Part shown: one piece after another, positions 45,673-54,772 of the stretch
How positions within the stretch are numbered: the first letter of the stretch is position 1
Layout: every line of letters begins with the position of its first letter
From: JANJWP01 sp964482035
GTDB taxonomy: Bacteria > Patescibacteriota > Gracilibacteria > BD1-5 > UBA2023
Assembly: GCA_964482035.1 (NCBI GenBank)
Contig: CAYZVC010000004.1
Coordinates: 145,634 to 209,633, forward strand
Length of the DNA stretch: 64,000 nt
Reading direction: 5' to 3'
Made by a program: the position numbers and the translations under genes
The notes under the pieces: generated by a model
The model's database searches: none
What the model was told of the DNA's origin: nothing
What the model saw: the letters and a program-made list of their open reading frames with translations, nothing else

Positions 45673-47823
45673 ATGTCGGCTTTCACCAGCGTCCGCAAAT
45701 ACCTCGCCCTCCTTTCGGCGTTCTTCGCCGTCATGGCGACCCTCCACCTCGTGACGTCCTACCTTTTTTCGGATTCCAAAACGGTTCCCGAGAAAGGCGG
45801 GGCGATTTCCGTAGGTTTCGTAGGTTCGGCACCGGGCGTCAGCCCGATCCAGTTCCGCAAGGATCCGGCCGAAGACTTCATCCTCCGCTTCCTCTACCGT
45901 TCGCTCCTCCGGTACGACATCGAAACCCGTACCATGCAGGGCGACCTCGCCAATTGCGACCTCGGCCGCAATTTTTCGGAAATCCGCTGCTTCTTCAAGC
46001 CGGGTCCGAAATGGAACGACGGAACGCCCATTACCAAGGAAGACGTCCTCGCCACTTACCGCCTCTACGCCGAAACCAATTCCAACAAGACCCTCCAGGC
46101 CGCGCTCGCGAAGACGACCGTGGACGACGACGGGGAAGCCATCGTTTTCAAGACCGCGAACCCCAACGTCGACCTCTTGGACGTGTTCACCCTCCCGATC
46201 ATCAGCGCGAAGATGGCCGACAAGGTCCGCGCGGGCAATTTTTCGGTAGAGAACGACGCCGTCTATTCGGGACCGTTCGTATTAGAAAACAGCACTCCGG
46301 AATCCGGAAAATCCGGAGAAAAGATCATGGTATCCACCAATCCCAACGCTTCGGCCGAGCATTTCGTTTCGAAATTCGTCTTCCGTTTCTTCCCGGACGC
46401 CGAATCGCTCGTCGCCGCCAAGGATTCCCTCAACCTCGTCTACCCCAACCGCACCCTCCCGCCGGTGAACTCTCCGCGTTTCGCGACGTTGAACCTCCTC
46501 CTGCCGGAATTCGTGGGCGTTTTCGCGAACGCGTCCAAAATGCCGGACGAACTCCGGCGCTACGTCCTTTCGGTCGTCGGCAACGCCAAGATCGCCGAGA
46601 AGGCCGAAAATGCCGGAAAACCGGTTTCGAACCCGTTCTTCACCGACGATTCCATCGTTCCCGAACCGGATAATAAGAATTACGACGGGCTCCTCGCCAA
46701 GCTGGGGTATTTCAAAAAGGCCGAACTCGTCTCCGACGCCGAAAAGGCCGCCAAGGACAACGCCGCGAAAAAGACCGTCTCGGTGGCGTACAACCGCTAC
46801 TTCCAATCGCCTTCGAACCGCAAGGTCTACGTAGGCGGCGACAGCGACGACATTCTCGTTTCCGGCGTGGTTCCGGATTCGGTCACCGAAGTCTACGTGA
46901 ACGATTACGCGCTCAAGAATTTCGTCCCGAAATCGGGCAAATTCTACTACCGCGCCAAGATTGCCATCGGTACCATGAAGGAAGGCAAGAACGTCTATGC
47001 CCTTTCGTTCAAGGACGCCTCCGGAAAGAAGGCGTACCGCGAATCGCTCACTATCGAATACGTCAAGGACTCCGCCTCGCGCGACGCCCGCCGAACCGAA
47101 CTCGCCGCCGCTGAAAAACTCGCCACTGCCCAAGAAGCGAATTCGGGAGCCCTCGTCACGGCTGAACTGAACAAGGTCCGTGCGAAATACGATTCCCTCT
47201 CCGACACCGGATACTACGGCAAAGACGGCAAGCGCCTCACCTTGAAACTCTCGTACGTCGAAGTGGCGCCGGAAATCGCCGGCATGGCCGACACCATCGC
47301 CGCTTCGCTCGAAACCGTAGGCATCGCCGTGGAAAAAACCGCCATCAGCCCGGACGATTTCGATACCGTCGTAAAGGACGGCAAGAAGGATTACGACCTC
47401 CTCCTCACCGGAGTGAACCTCGGTCTCATGGGCTACAACGTCTTCCCGTTCTTCCACTCCGGTCAGGCCGAAATCGGTTTCAACTTCTCCAAAGTGAAAA
47501 ACCCCGACCTCGACACCCTCCTCGAAGAACTCAAATCGAAGGACTTGGGCGAAGACGGACTCCGTGCCGTACGCGAACGCATCCTCGCCATCCTCAAGCG
47601 CGAAGCGGTAGTTCTCACTTTCACGCGTCCGGCCGTTCCGTATTCCATCGACCGCGGGGTCCGCAAGGCCCGGATCGTCGAAACCCTCCCCACGTCCTCG
47701 TACCTCTACGACGTCCTCGAAGACTCGTACGTAAAGGAAAGCCGCCTCGCGGATTTCCGAACGAAGAGCGTTTCCGGATATTTCGGTTGGTTCAAGTCCC
47801 TCCTGGTTCCCGAAGACCGCTAA
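45673..47823 (+). CDS. OppA-like solute-binding protein (SBP family 5)
   Basis: 716 residues. Uncleaved-looking N-terminal membrane anchor (12-32) rather than a lipobox. The SBP family 5 landmarks are IQFRKDPAEDFILRFLYRSLLRYDI, KWNDGTPITKEDVLATYRLY, and the late FFHSGQAEIGFNFS. It is longer than OppA (about 540) because of an inserted Ig-like strand-rich section around 385-470 (VYVGGDSDDILVSGVVPDSVTEV region). No permease genes are adjacent. It probably captures peptides, which auxotrophic CPR cells need. No SD. The stop is TAA. Confidence 0.85.
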   Translation: MSAFTSVRKYLALLSAFFAVMATLHLVTSYLFSDSKTVPEKGGAISVGFVGSAPGVSPIQFRKDPAEDFILRFLYRSLLRYDIETRTMQGDLANCDLGRNFSEIRCFFKPGPKWNDGTPITKEDVLATYRLYAETNSNKTLQAALAKTTVDDDGEAIVFKTANPNVDLLDVFTLPIISAKMADKVRAGNFSVENDAVYSGPFVLENSTPESGKSGEKIMVSTNPNASAEHFVSKFVFRFFPDAESLVAAKDSLNLVYPNRTLPPVNSPRFATLNLLLPEFVGVFANASKMPDELRRYVLSVVGNAKIAEKAENAGKPVSNPFFTDDSIVPEPDNKNYDGLLAKLGYFKKAELVSDAEKAAKDNAAKKTVSVAYNRYFQSPSNRKVYVGGDSDDILVSGVVPDSVTEVYVNDYALKNFVPKSGKFYYRAKIAIGTMKEGKNVYALSFKDASGKKAYRESLTIEYVKDSASRDARRTELAAAEKLATAQEANSGALVTAELNKVRAKYDSLSDTGYYGKDGKRLTLKLSYVEVAPEIAGMADTIAASLETVGIAVEKTAISPDDFDTVVKDGKKDYDLLLTGVNLGLMGYNVFPFFHSGQAEIGFNFSKVKNPDLDTLLEELKSKDLGEDGLRAVRERILAILKREAVVLTFTRPAVPYSIDRGVRKARIVETLPTSSYLYDVLEDSYVKESRLADFRTKSVSGYFGWFKSLLVPEDR

Positions 47824-47832
47824 TCCACCCCC

Positions 47833-48840
47833 ATGCGAGAAGAGATCGTCATGCCGGCTTGGAAGCTCGCGAGCGAGTCGGTGACCATTAAGAAATTCAA
47901 TTTCCTGCCGTCGCTCCTCGCGACCGCGTACCTGTCGTTCATCGTACTGTACCAGGTCGCTTTCAGCTACGTCTACATCTTCAAGATGAAAGACCAGTTT
48001 TTCAGCCTGGTCATCGAATTCACGCACACGTCGTACTTCATGGAAACCCTCGTGACCATCGGGGTGTTCTTCGTTCTCTACCTCCTGATTACGCCGATAG
48101 CGGAGGGCGGGCTCATCTACCTGATTTCGCACAAGGATTCCTGAGACGCGTGGGACAAGCCTTTCGGAAAGGCCATCAGTGCCGGGTTACGGAACTTCCT
48201 CCCTATTTTCGAGGCGCACAACCTGCTTTCGCCGTTCAAGCTCCTTTCCATCATCACGTTTTACTTTTTCCTGCTCCGCATTTTCGGAAAGGAATATGCG
48301 ATGCCCATCAGCGTGCTGATGACGGTGTACCTCGGTTTTTCGTTCCTCATCAACATCCTTTTCGCTTACACCCGGTTCTTCATCGTTTTCGAACACAACA
48401 AGGCGTTCGACGCGATGGGAAAATCGGTCCGCATGGCGCTCGACAACCTCGAAGTCACCTTCCGGCTGTATTTCACGCTCATTCTCGTTTACGTCCGCAC
48501 CATCCTCACGGTAGTCGCGTTCATCGTCTTCCCTCTCGTCATTTCGGCCATCCTCACCTACGTTTCGATCGCGTTCGTCAAAACCTTGGCGATCATTGTC
48601 GTAGGGGCGATGATCCTCTTCTTTCTCGGATTCATTTCGCACCTCAACAGCGTTTTGGAAATCTTCGTCGAATCGCTCTGGTTCAAGGCATGGAAGGACA
48701 ACGCCGTCCGCATGGCGGAAGACGACAGGCGTCATAACCACGGCCATGGCGGTCACGACGACCACGGCCATGGCGGTCACGACGACCACGGGCATGACGA
48801 ACACGGACACGGTCACGACGACCATCACGGACACCACTAA
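47833..48840 (+). CDS. Polytopic membrane protein with His-rich tail
   Basis: 335 residues with Gly-UGA at 48142. Six or so membrane segments, then a cytoplasmic end in which about 30 of the last 40 residues are His, Gly or Asp (repeats of GHGGHDDH). Such tails bind zinc, nickel or copper in other proteins. The membrane part is not recognised with certainty; it has the look of glycerophosphoryl-diester-type or DUF975-like integral proteins. It lies 9 nt after the OppA-like gene, so cotranscribed. The stop is TAA. Confidence 0.75.
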
Positions 48841-48872
48841 AAAGAACTTCGAAAAATCCCGAAGTCCAAAAC

Positions 48873-48901
48873 TTTACAAATACCTTTTCTTTAGGTATTA
48901 T
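48873..48901 (+). promoter_or_regulatory. Promoter-like sequence after the His-tail gene
   Basis: TTTACA, a 17-nt spacer and TATTAT, a near-consensus arrangement. Transcription would start near 48908 and run into the two hairpins and the structured element that follow. Confidence 0.55.
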
Positions 48902-48910
48902 ATTTTCGAG

Positions 48911-48955
48911 CCAGTGGAATGGCTTTCCTCCTTTACGCCGTTCCCTGGTTTTTTT
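48911..48955 (+). terminator. Terminator-like hairpin with CCTCC loop
   Basis: CCAG-GGAA-GGC pairs with GCC-TTCC-CTGG around a loop TTTCCTCCTTTAC and is followed by seven T. The loop resembles an anti-Shine-Dalgarno. It could simply end the upstream operon or be the 3-prime end of a very short RNA. Confidence 0.6.
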
Positions 48956-48957
48956 GT

Positions 48958-48982
48958 GCGCGTTTTCGGACGCGCTTTTTTT
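48958..48982 (+). terminator. Second tandem terminator hairpin
   Basis: GCGCG/CGCGC stem with loop TTTTCGGA and seven T. It lies between the first hairpin and the structured element. Confidence 0.7.
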
Positions 48983-48997
48983 ATGGGGACGCACGGA

Positions 48998-49237
48998 GGC
49001 AAGACCGCTCGGGGTTCGTCCGGGCAAGGCGGTCGCGAGCGTAAGCAAACAATCCGCAGGACGGAACGGGACCGTCGCACGAAAACGTCCTCGACCGGCG
49101 AGAACTCACCAACCGTAAAGAAGCGCTTGCGCCGGTCTGCGGATTGTTTTCCAGTGCCGACGGCCACCGATTCCGTCCGAGGACGTTTGCACGCCGCGAA
49201 CCCCGTCCCGGAAGAAAGAACCCCGAGCGGTCTTGCC
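48998..49237. ncRNA. Candidate structured RNA with two long pseudoknots
   Basis: This 240-nt stretch has no convincing ORF and folds almost completely by exact complementarity. Nested helices: 48998-49017/49218-49237 (20 bp, perfect), 49019-49024/49207-49212 (6), 49033-49046/49189-49199 (11 with bulges), 49059-49066/49171-49178 (8), 49072-49080/49154-49163 (9, one bulge), 49093-49100/49130-49137 (8). Two further helices cross these: 49047-49058/49138-49149 (12 bp) and 49083-49093/49178-49188 (11 bp). Neighbouring helices abut without gaps, as in compact RNAs. Strand is undecided: a promoter points plus, but it also sits 15 nt after the sufU-like stop on the minus strand. It does not fit RNase P or tmRNA. 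Confidence 0.6.
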
Positions 49238-49251
49238 ATGCCTTCGAACCC

Positions 49252-49653
49252 CTAAACGAGTACGTCCGAAAAATCGTCGTGCTTTCCGTCGCCCAGGAAC
49301 GCGTGGATCGCGTTTCTCGTAGCGAGAAGCCCCAGTACCGATGCCATTCTCCTACGCGGCGAAACGGGTCCCGCGATTTCGACCATGTCGGCCGAATTCA
49401 TCGAAAGGACGTCTTCGACGCGTTCGCCCAAGACCGCTTCGCCGAACATCGCGGAGCACGCGGTAGTGACGATGGACGTCTTTCCTTCGAACGAAAAATC
49501 CTTCAACAGCCCGCCTTCGATGACGAGGTAGACTTCGAGCGAGTCGCCGCAGGTGCGGTTCTCTTCGAAATGCGTCACGGTCGCGTTTTCCAAAATCCCC
49601 TTGTTCGGGGGATTTTTCGCGTATTCGAGGAACAGTCCGTCGTTTTCTGCCAT
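49252..49653 (-). CDS. SufU/IscU-like iron-sulfur scaffold with altered cysteines
   Basis: 133 residues. NPPNKGILENATVTHFEEN and TCGDSLEVYLVIEGG match the NifU_N/IscU opening, including the first cysteine. The second ligand region reads EGKTSIVTTACSAM, with the Cys shifted relative to the usual GCGxAI/SxxS, and the third (usually H/R-C near SVL) is MASVL, with no Cys. It may bind a cluster differently or act only as a sulfur acceptor. It ends the suf operon, 2 nt after the EamA gene. The stop is TAG. Confidence 0.75.
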   Translation of the reverse strand: MAENDGLFLEYAKNPPNKGILENATVTHFEENRTCGDSLEVYLVIEGGLLKDFSFEGKTSIVTTACSAMFGEAVLGERVEDVLSMNSADMVEIAGPVSPRRRMASVLGLLATRNAIHAFLGDGKHDDFSDVLV

Positions 49654-49655
49654 AC

Positions 49656-50546
49656 TTACGGAACGATGAGGAAAAGTCAGAGGAGGAAAGTAGAAACGCC
49701 GATGAGCGCCCACTCGGATTTCTTGAGCTTTTCGCGAAAAATCCAAGCGGACATCACGGCAGTGAGGATGGTCGTAAAAAGCCCGATGGTATTGGACAAA
49801 TTGGCTGCTACCGACGAGTACGAAACGAGCAGGAATCCCGTTCAGAGCGCAAGGAACACTGCCATCGAAACGCCGCTGGAAAAGGCCGACAGATCGCCGA
49901 GTCCGAAAGCTTTTGCGGAAAACCCGTCCTTTTTCAGACGTGCGACGCTACGGACGAGAAACGCCGAAAGGGCCGTGAGAAAAATCGAACCTTCCGCAAG
50001 AAAGAGACTCCATACCGGCGAAGCCAATCCGGTCTTGACGACGTAGTTCGCTACTCAGAAGTAGAGCGTCCAAGAAACGAGCGAAACCGCCGGAAGCCAG
50101 AGATACCTGAAAAGCGAACTCCCCTTCCGCCCTTCCGAAACCAGGAACGCCGCGATCGACGCGAAGAACGCGAGGGCTACGGCGAGTTTCGGGACGGAGA
50201 GGGCTTCGGCTTCGAAAAGTCTCGCGTTCACGAAATACAGCACTACCACGTAGCCGTACGCGAGCGAGAGCGAGATGCCCATCGACATGTGCCGCGACGA
50301 CGTGAGGAGCGCGAAAATACCCGAATATCCCGAGATTCAGAGGATGGCGGCGCAAATCGCGAGTTCCGGGGAGAACGAAAAGAACGCTTGGCCGGACAGG
50401 AGGCCGAAGAAGACCGAAAATACGGTCACGAGACCGTATTGGGCGACGAATCCGGGAACGAGGTCGGAGGTGGCAGCCGCCTTTTTTCCGAAGAGGTTCG
50501 CGACGGAATAGGAAAAGGTCGAAAGGAACGCGAAGAGTACGCCCAT
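49656..50546 (-). CDS. EamA/DMT-family transporter
   Basis: 296 residues with Gly-UGA at 50337, 50055, 49842 and 49677, all in or near membrane helices. Ten hydrophobic segments in two EamA-like halves. The substrate is unknown; its position between sufS and the sufU-like gene suggests a link to sulfur or metal supply. Start ATG lies 5 nt after the sufS stop and it ends with TAA. A standard-code caller would see only fragments. Confidence 0.85.
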
Positions 50547-50551
50547 GGGAA

Positions 50552-51808
50552 TTATGCGGATTGGAGGTCGGAAGAGTTCGCGGCGGCTTCGAGCGCGTCG
50601 AAAAATGCGTCGAGGTCGTTTTCGTCGTTGTAGAGGTACAGGCTCATGCGGACGGTGCCATCGAGGCCGAGTTCGATGGCGAGCGGCTCGGCGCAGTGGT
50701 ACCCGGAACGGACGCAGACGTTATGGTCGGCGAAATGTTCGGCGAGATCCGAAACGTGGACGCCCTTGAGCGTGAACGAGAAGATGCCGATCTTCTTGGA
50801 CGCGTCCTTCGGTCCGACGAGATGGATCTTGTCGCCCATGGCCGCGAAGCGCTGGAGGGTTTTTTCGATGAGCGGGCGTTCGACCTGTTGGATCCTTTCG
50901 TATCCGCCGACGGATTCGAGGTATTCAAGCGCGCAAAGGAGGCTTACCGCGCCCATGACGTTGGGAGTGCCCGGCTCGAAACGGTACGGCAATCCCGCCG
51001 GGGCGAACGCTTCTTTTTTCACCCAATTGATGGCTCCTCCGCCCGAAATGGCGGGCTCAAGGACCTTGAGGAGGTCTTTGCGGCCGTAGAGGATCCCCAG
51101 GCCGGTATCCGCCATCATCTTGTGCGCGGTGAAGAAGAGAAAATCCGCGTGGATGTCCTGAACGTTCATGGAGTAATTCGGAACCGATTGGCTCGCGTCG
51201 ACCACGAAAAGCGGCTTGTTGCCGTCGCGGTCCGCCATTTCGCGGATGCGGTGGCCAAGGGTGGCGACGTCGAAGGTTACGCCAGTGACGTTGGAGGCTG
51301 AAGTCACGGCTACCACCTTGGTGTCGGGAGTCATTTTCCGTTCGAAGTCTTCGAAGTCGATTTCATAATCCGGCGTAATGCCGAAGTAGTCGACCTCGAT
51401 GCCGAACCATTCCTTAAGCACGAGCCACGGAACGACGTTGGCGTGGTGTTCGGCGATGGAAACGAGCACGCGGTCGCCCTTTTTCAAAACTCCCGAACGC
51501 GCGAGCGAGAGCGAGAGGAGGTTGCAGGCGTAGGTCGAATTGTAGGTATAGACGATTTCGGATCCGCTGGTCGCGCCGATGAAGTCGCGGACCTTTTCCT
51601 TGGAACGGTGGTAGAGGCTCTCCGAGCGTTCGGAAAGCGTATACGCGCCGCGGTGGATATTGGCGTAGTCGTTCTCCAAGAAGCGTTTCACGCCTTCGAT
51701 GACGGCGTCGGGTTTCTGCGTGGTGGAAGTATTGTCGAGGAACGCGAGACCGGGATGGTTGCGGAAGACCGGGAAATCGGCCTTGAGCGGATTGGCGGGA
51801 TGGTTCAT
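50552..51808 (-). CDS. sufS: Cysteine desulfurase SufS
   Basis: 418 residues, full length. PLP lysine is in FFTAHKMMADTGLG, catalytic Cys in VCVRSGYHCAEPL, and NTSTTQKP and AEHHANVVPW match group II desulfurases. It takes sulfur from cysteine for Fe-S cluster building. It follows sufD after 11 nt. The ATG at 51808 was chosen because the protein then begins as the family does; a longer start would overlap sufD. No UGA inside; the stop is TAA. Confidence 0.93.
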   Translation of the reverse strand: MNHPANPLKADFPVFRNHPGLAFLDNTSTTQKPDAVIEGVKRFLENDYANIHRGAYTLSERSESLYHRSKEKVRDFIGATSGSEIVYTYNSTYACNLLSLSLARSGVLKKGDRVLVSIAEHHANVVPWLVLKEWFGIEVDYFGITPDYEIDFEDFERKMTPDTKVVAVTSASNVTGVTFDVATLGHRIREMADRDGNKPLFVVDASQSVPNYSMNVQDIHADFLFFTAHKMMADTGLGILYGRKDLLKVLEPAISGGGAINWVKKEAFAPAGLPYRFEPGTPNVMGAVSLLCALEYLESVGGYERIQQVERPLIEKTLQRFAAMGDKIHLVGPKDASKKIGIFSFTLKGVHVSDLAEHFADHNVCVRSGYHCAEPLAIELGLDGTVRMSLYLYNDENDLDAFFDALEAAANSSDLQSA

Positions 51809-51819
51809 GGTCTGGTTCG

Positions 51820-52593
51820 TTAGCTTTGGAAGGGATTTTCCGAATCTGGGGATACGATAACCGAAATCGCGCTTTGGCAAAGAGTTTCCGAGAGTGAAAC
51901 GAGGCCTTCCGGCAATCCCGAGAACGCTTCGGAGGTCTTAGCCGATACGAGCGACGCGGTCGCCTGTTCTTCGGAAAGCCCTCGGGAGCGGAGATAGAAG
52001 AGCTTTTCGTCGGAGAAACGCTCCACCGAACACGAATGTCGGGCTTTGACGTCGTCGGAGGCGATGCGGAGCTCGGGAATTCCGCGAACGCGGCCGGATT
52101 CTCAGAAAAGCACGTTGGACTGCACGGCTTCGGCATACGCGCCGAAGACGCCTTCGGTGATTTCGGCGATAGTGGTTACCGAAAGGTCGCCCCCCGGGAG
52201 CGAGAACGCCGCGACGTTCGAAGAAGCGCGGGTTTTGGACGCGGACGTGACGGTCTTGGAAGAATACGAAGCGGCGTGGCCGTTTTCGGAAACCGCTACC
52301 GCGCGCACGTCGGCTTCGCTCCGGTCGCCCTTCAGGTAGATGGAAAGCTCGGCGGAAGCGCCCGGACGAACGAGCGAACGGAGGACGAGCTTCGCGCCTT
52401 CGGCGAGATAGAAACGGCACAAAATCGGGGCGCCCGGTTCCGGTACCGCGACCGCGACGAGGGTTTCACCCGCGGCCACGGCCACGGTATTCGAAACGTC
52501 CGAATCGCCAGAAGGTGACGAAACGGCGAACGCGCGGAGATCGAGCGTGCGGACTCCCTGGGTTTCGGGGATGTGGAATTCGTGGGTTTTCAT
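51820..52593 (-). CDS. sufD: Fe-S assembly protein SufD
   Basis: 257 residues, shorter than typical SufD (about 400) because the N-terminal helical part is missing; the beta-helix core is kept. Gly-UGA at 52102 lies in QSNVLF-G-ESGRVRGIPELRI, then SDDVKARHSCSVERFSDEKLFYLRSRGL, the SufB/SufD C-terminal signature. It forms the scaffold with SufB and SufC. An unusual 183-nt structured element separates it from sufB. The stop is TAA. Confidence 0.88.
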
Positions 52594-52610
52594 ATCGTGT
52601 GAATTATTTT

Positions 52611-52793
52611 GGACGGGTGCGCGGAGCGGATTCGTCGATTTCTGAAGCCGATACTTCGTGCCCGGTCTGGGGAATGTCGGATTCGTCCCGCCTCCTGTCG
52701 GTTCCGAATGTCGGCGGTCCAAACCCGGCATTCCCCGACCTTGAACGTCGCCGAGGCTTTGGCATGAGACGGAGACGCTCCGCGTACCCGTCC
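52611..52793. repeat. Structured element between sufB and sufD
   Basis: The whole sufB-sufD gap is enclosed by an 18-bp helix (52611-52628/52776-52793, one G-U). Inside are 52664-52680/52725-52740 (15 bp with a bulge), and two crossing short stems, 52681-52685/52705-52709 and 52688-52692/52713-52717, an H-type pseudoknot. Bases 52669-52736 are related to 56514-56576 in the opposite orientation, so it belongs to a repeat family. It could be a mobile miniature element or an RNA control element of the operon. Confidence 0.6.
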
Positions 52794-52822
52794 CGAGGAT
52801 TGCCAGGAGGAAAACCCCCGAA

Positions 52823-54259
52823 TTACCCCGCGTTCCCTTCGAGTTCCATCGCGATGAGCACGTTGAGTTCCGCCGCGTATTCGAGCGGGAGTTCGCGTAC
52901 CACCGGGGCGAGGAACCCGTTGACCACCATCGTCTTGGCGTCGTCTTCGGTCAACCCGCGGGAGCGGAGGTAGAAGAGTTCTTCTTCCGAGATTTTTCCG
53001 GCGGTCGCCTCCTGCGCGACGGTCGCGTCCGATGCCGCTACGCGGATGTCGGGAATCGCGTCGCTGCGGGAGAACGAGTCGAGGATGAGCCCGTCGCAAT
53101 CGGCGCGGGAAACCGCTCCCGAAGCGGACTTCTTAATGTCAATGAGACCACGGTAGGTGGAGATTCCCCCGCCCTTCGAGAGCGATTTCGAGATGATTTC
53201 GCTCGTGGTGGACTTGCCGATGTGGATGACCTTGGCGCCGTTGTCGGTGTTCTGTCCGGCGTTGGCGAACGCCACGCCCACGTGTTTGGCCGAAGAACGG
53301 TCGCCTACGAGCACCGAGCACGGGTAGAGCATCGTCACGCCCGAGCCGAGCTGTCCACCCACCCATTCGATGAATCCGTCCTCTTCGACGATGGCGCGCT
53401 TGGTATTGAGGTTGTAGGTGTCGATCGACCAGTTTTCCACCGACGAATAGCGCATCTTGGCGGATTTTCCGACGTAGATTTCGACGCATCCGGCATGGAG
53501 GCTCGAGGTGCCGTACTTCGGAGCGCTGCAGCCTTCGATGTAATGCGCGGCGGAACCTTCTTCGAGTACGATGAGGGTATGCTCGAACTGTCCACCCGCT
53601 CGGACGTTCATGCGGAAATACGCCTGGAGCGGTTCGTCGATGACGACGCCCTTCGGGACGTAGAGGAAAGTTCCTCCGCTCCAGACCGCGGCATGGAGGG
53701 CGGCGAACTTGTGGTCGCTTACCGGAACGGCGCGCATGAAGTGCTTGCGGACCATGTCTTCATGGTCGCGGATGGCGATGGACATGTCCTCGAAAATGAC
53801 GCCCTTTTCAGAGAGTTCCTCTTTGAGCGAGTGGTAGACGACTTCGCTGTCGTACTGGGCGCCCACTCAGGCAAGCACGCGCTTTTCGGCCTCGGGAATG
53901 CCGAGGCGGTCGAAGGTCTTCTTAATGGAATCGGGGACATCGTCCCACGACTTATTGTCGCCCGCCCCTTCCGGCTTGGCGAAGTACGCGATGGATTCGA
54001 GGTCGATACCGGAGAGATCGGGCCCCCAAGTCGGCAAAGGTTTGGCACGGTAGGCCGCATAAGCCTTCAATCGAAGTTCGAGCATCCATTCGGGCTCGTT
54101 CTGCGACGCCGAAATATGTCGGATGATTTCTTCGGTGAGCCCCGGTCCGGAAACGTGCGAATACGCCGTATCGTCGCGCCCGTCGAAGAGTTCGCGCGAA
54201 AGCTCGGCGAACGGCGAATTCGTTTCGGGTACGGAGTTGTCGTCTGCGGTTCGTTCCAT
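52823..54259 (-). CDS. sufB: Fe-S assembly protein SufB
   Basis: 478 residues, full length. Gly-UGA at 53867 falls in VLA-G-VGAQYDSEVVYH, a family-conserved Gly, the best single proof of the code here. HAAVWSGGTFLYVPKGV, ENWSIDTYNLNTKRA and FYLRSRGLTEDDAKTM are typical. It builds clusters with SufC and SufD. It is separated from sufC by a short gene on the opposite strand. The stop is TAA. Confidence 0.95.
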
Positions 54260-54320
54260 GTTGATTTTTTAAATCCGTCGGATATAGCTATACGGCTTTT
54301 AGCGAGAAAGGAGGAAAACC

Positions 54321-54701
54321 TTGTCGAAAGCGCTCAGAATTTTCAGTCTTACCATCGGGATCGCCGCGATTCCCGTGTACGTCTACGACGCAAAGCTCAA
54401 CGGCAGATGGGATTCCGAAGGATTCCTACTCGCCGTGGGGCTTCTCGCGCTCGTCATTCTCGAACCCCCCGTCGCCCTCATGATCCGCGGCTACTTCGCC
54501 CGAAAGAAAGCGAGGGAAGAACGGGAGAAGAAGGAGCGGCTGCTTTCCGAGCAACGCGCCCGGGAAGCCGAAGTCCGAAGGAAGCGACTCGAACGCGAGG
54601 CCGCCGCCGACAGGCTGGCGGAAGAAGCGGAACGGGAAGCGACCAGAAGGAAGGCCGACGAAACCTGGAACCAAAGGAGGCAAAAGGTGAACCTCGGCTG
54701 A
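54321..54701 (+). CDS. Small membrane protein with charged coiled coil, antisense within suf
   Basis: 126 residues. Two hydrophobic segments (5-22 and 33-58), then about 65 residues of Arg/Glu/Lys/Ala coiled coil. TTG start with AAAGGAGG 7 nt upstream. It stops at UGA, 9 nt before a terminator; reading on would add 23 residues through the hairpin. It is the only plus-strand gene inside the suf operon. Strong SD and UGA stop make it look like the genes of the 0-17 kb block, so it may be a late insertion. Unknown function. Confidence 0.65.
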   Translation: MSKALRIFSLTIGIAAIPVYVYDAKLNGRWDSEGFLLAVGLLALVILEPPVALMIRGYFARKKAREEREKKERLLSEQRAREAEVRRKRLEREAAADRLAEEAEREATRRKADETWNQRRQKVNLG

Positions 54702-54710
54702 AGAACGTCC

Positions 54711-54736
54711 GTCCCCGCCCATGGCGGGGACTTTTT
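54711..54736 (+). terminator. Terminator of the antisense gene
   Basis: GTCCCCGCC/GGCGGGGAC stem with a CAT loop and TTTTT on the plus strand only. On the minus strand no T run follows, so suf transcription may pass. Confidence 0.85.
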
Positions 54737-54772
54737 CGTTCCTACGCGCTTCCGGCCTTTACGTTCCCGTCC

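Noticed and set aside
48998..49237. RNase P RNA or tmRNA
   Set aside because: The universal RNase P segments and their pairing order are not found, and there is no tRNA-like end with CCA or tag reading frame for tmRNA.
48898..49239. 113-codon minus-strand ORF over the structured element
   Set aside because: It is Arg/Pro/Ser-rich with no RBS, starts inside the 20-bp helix and is explained by the GC-rich structured sequence.
49012..49260. tRNA gene
   Set aside because: A GGTTCGA-like stretch near 49245 has no matching acceptor, D or anticodon arms.
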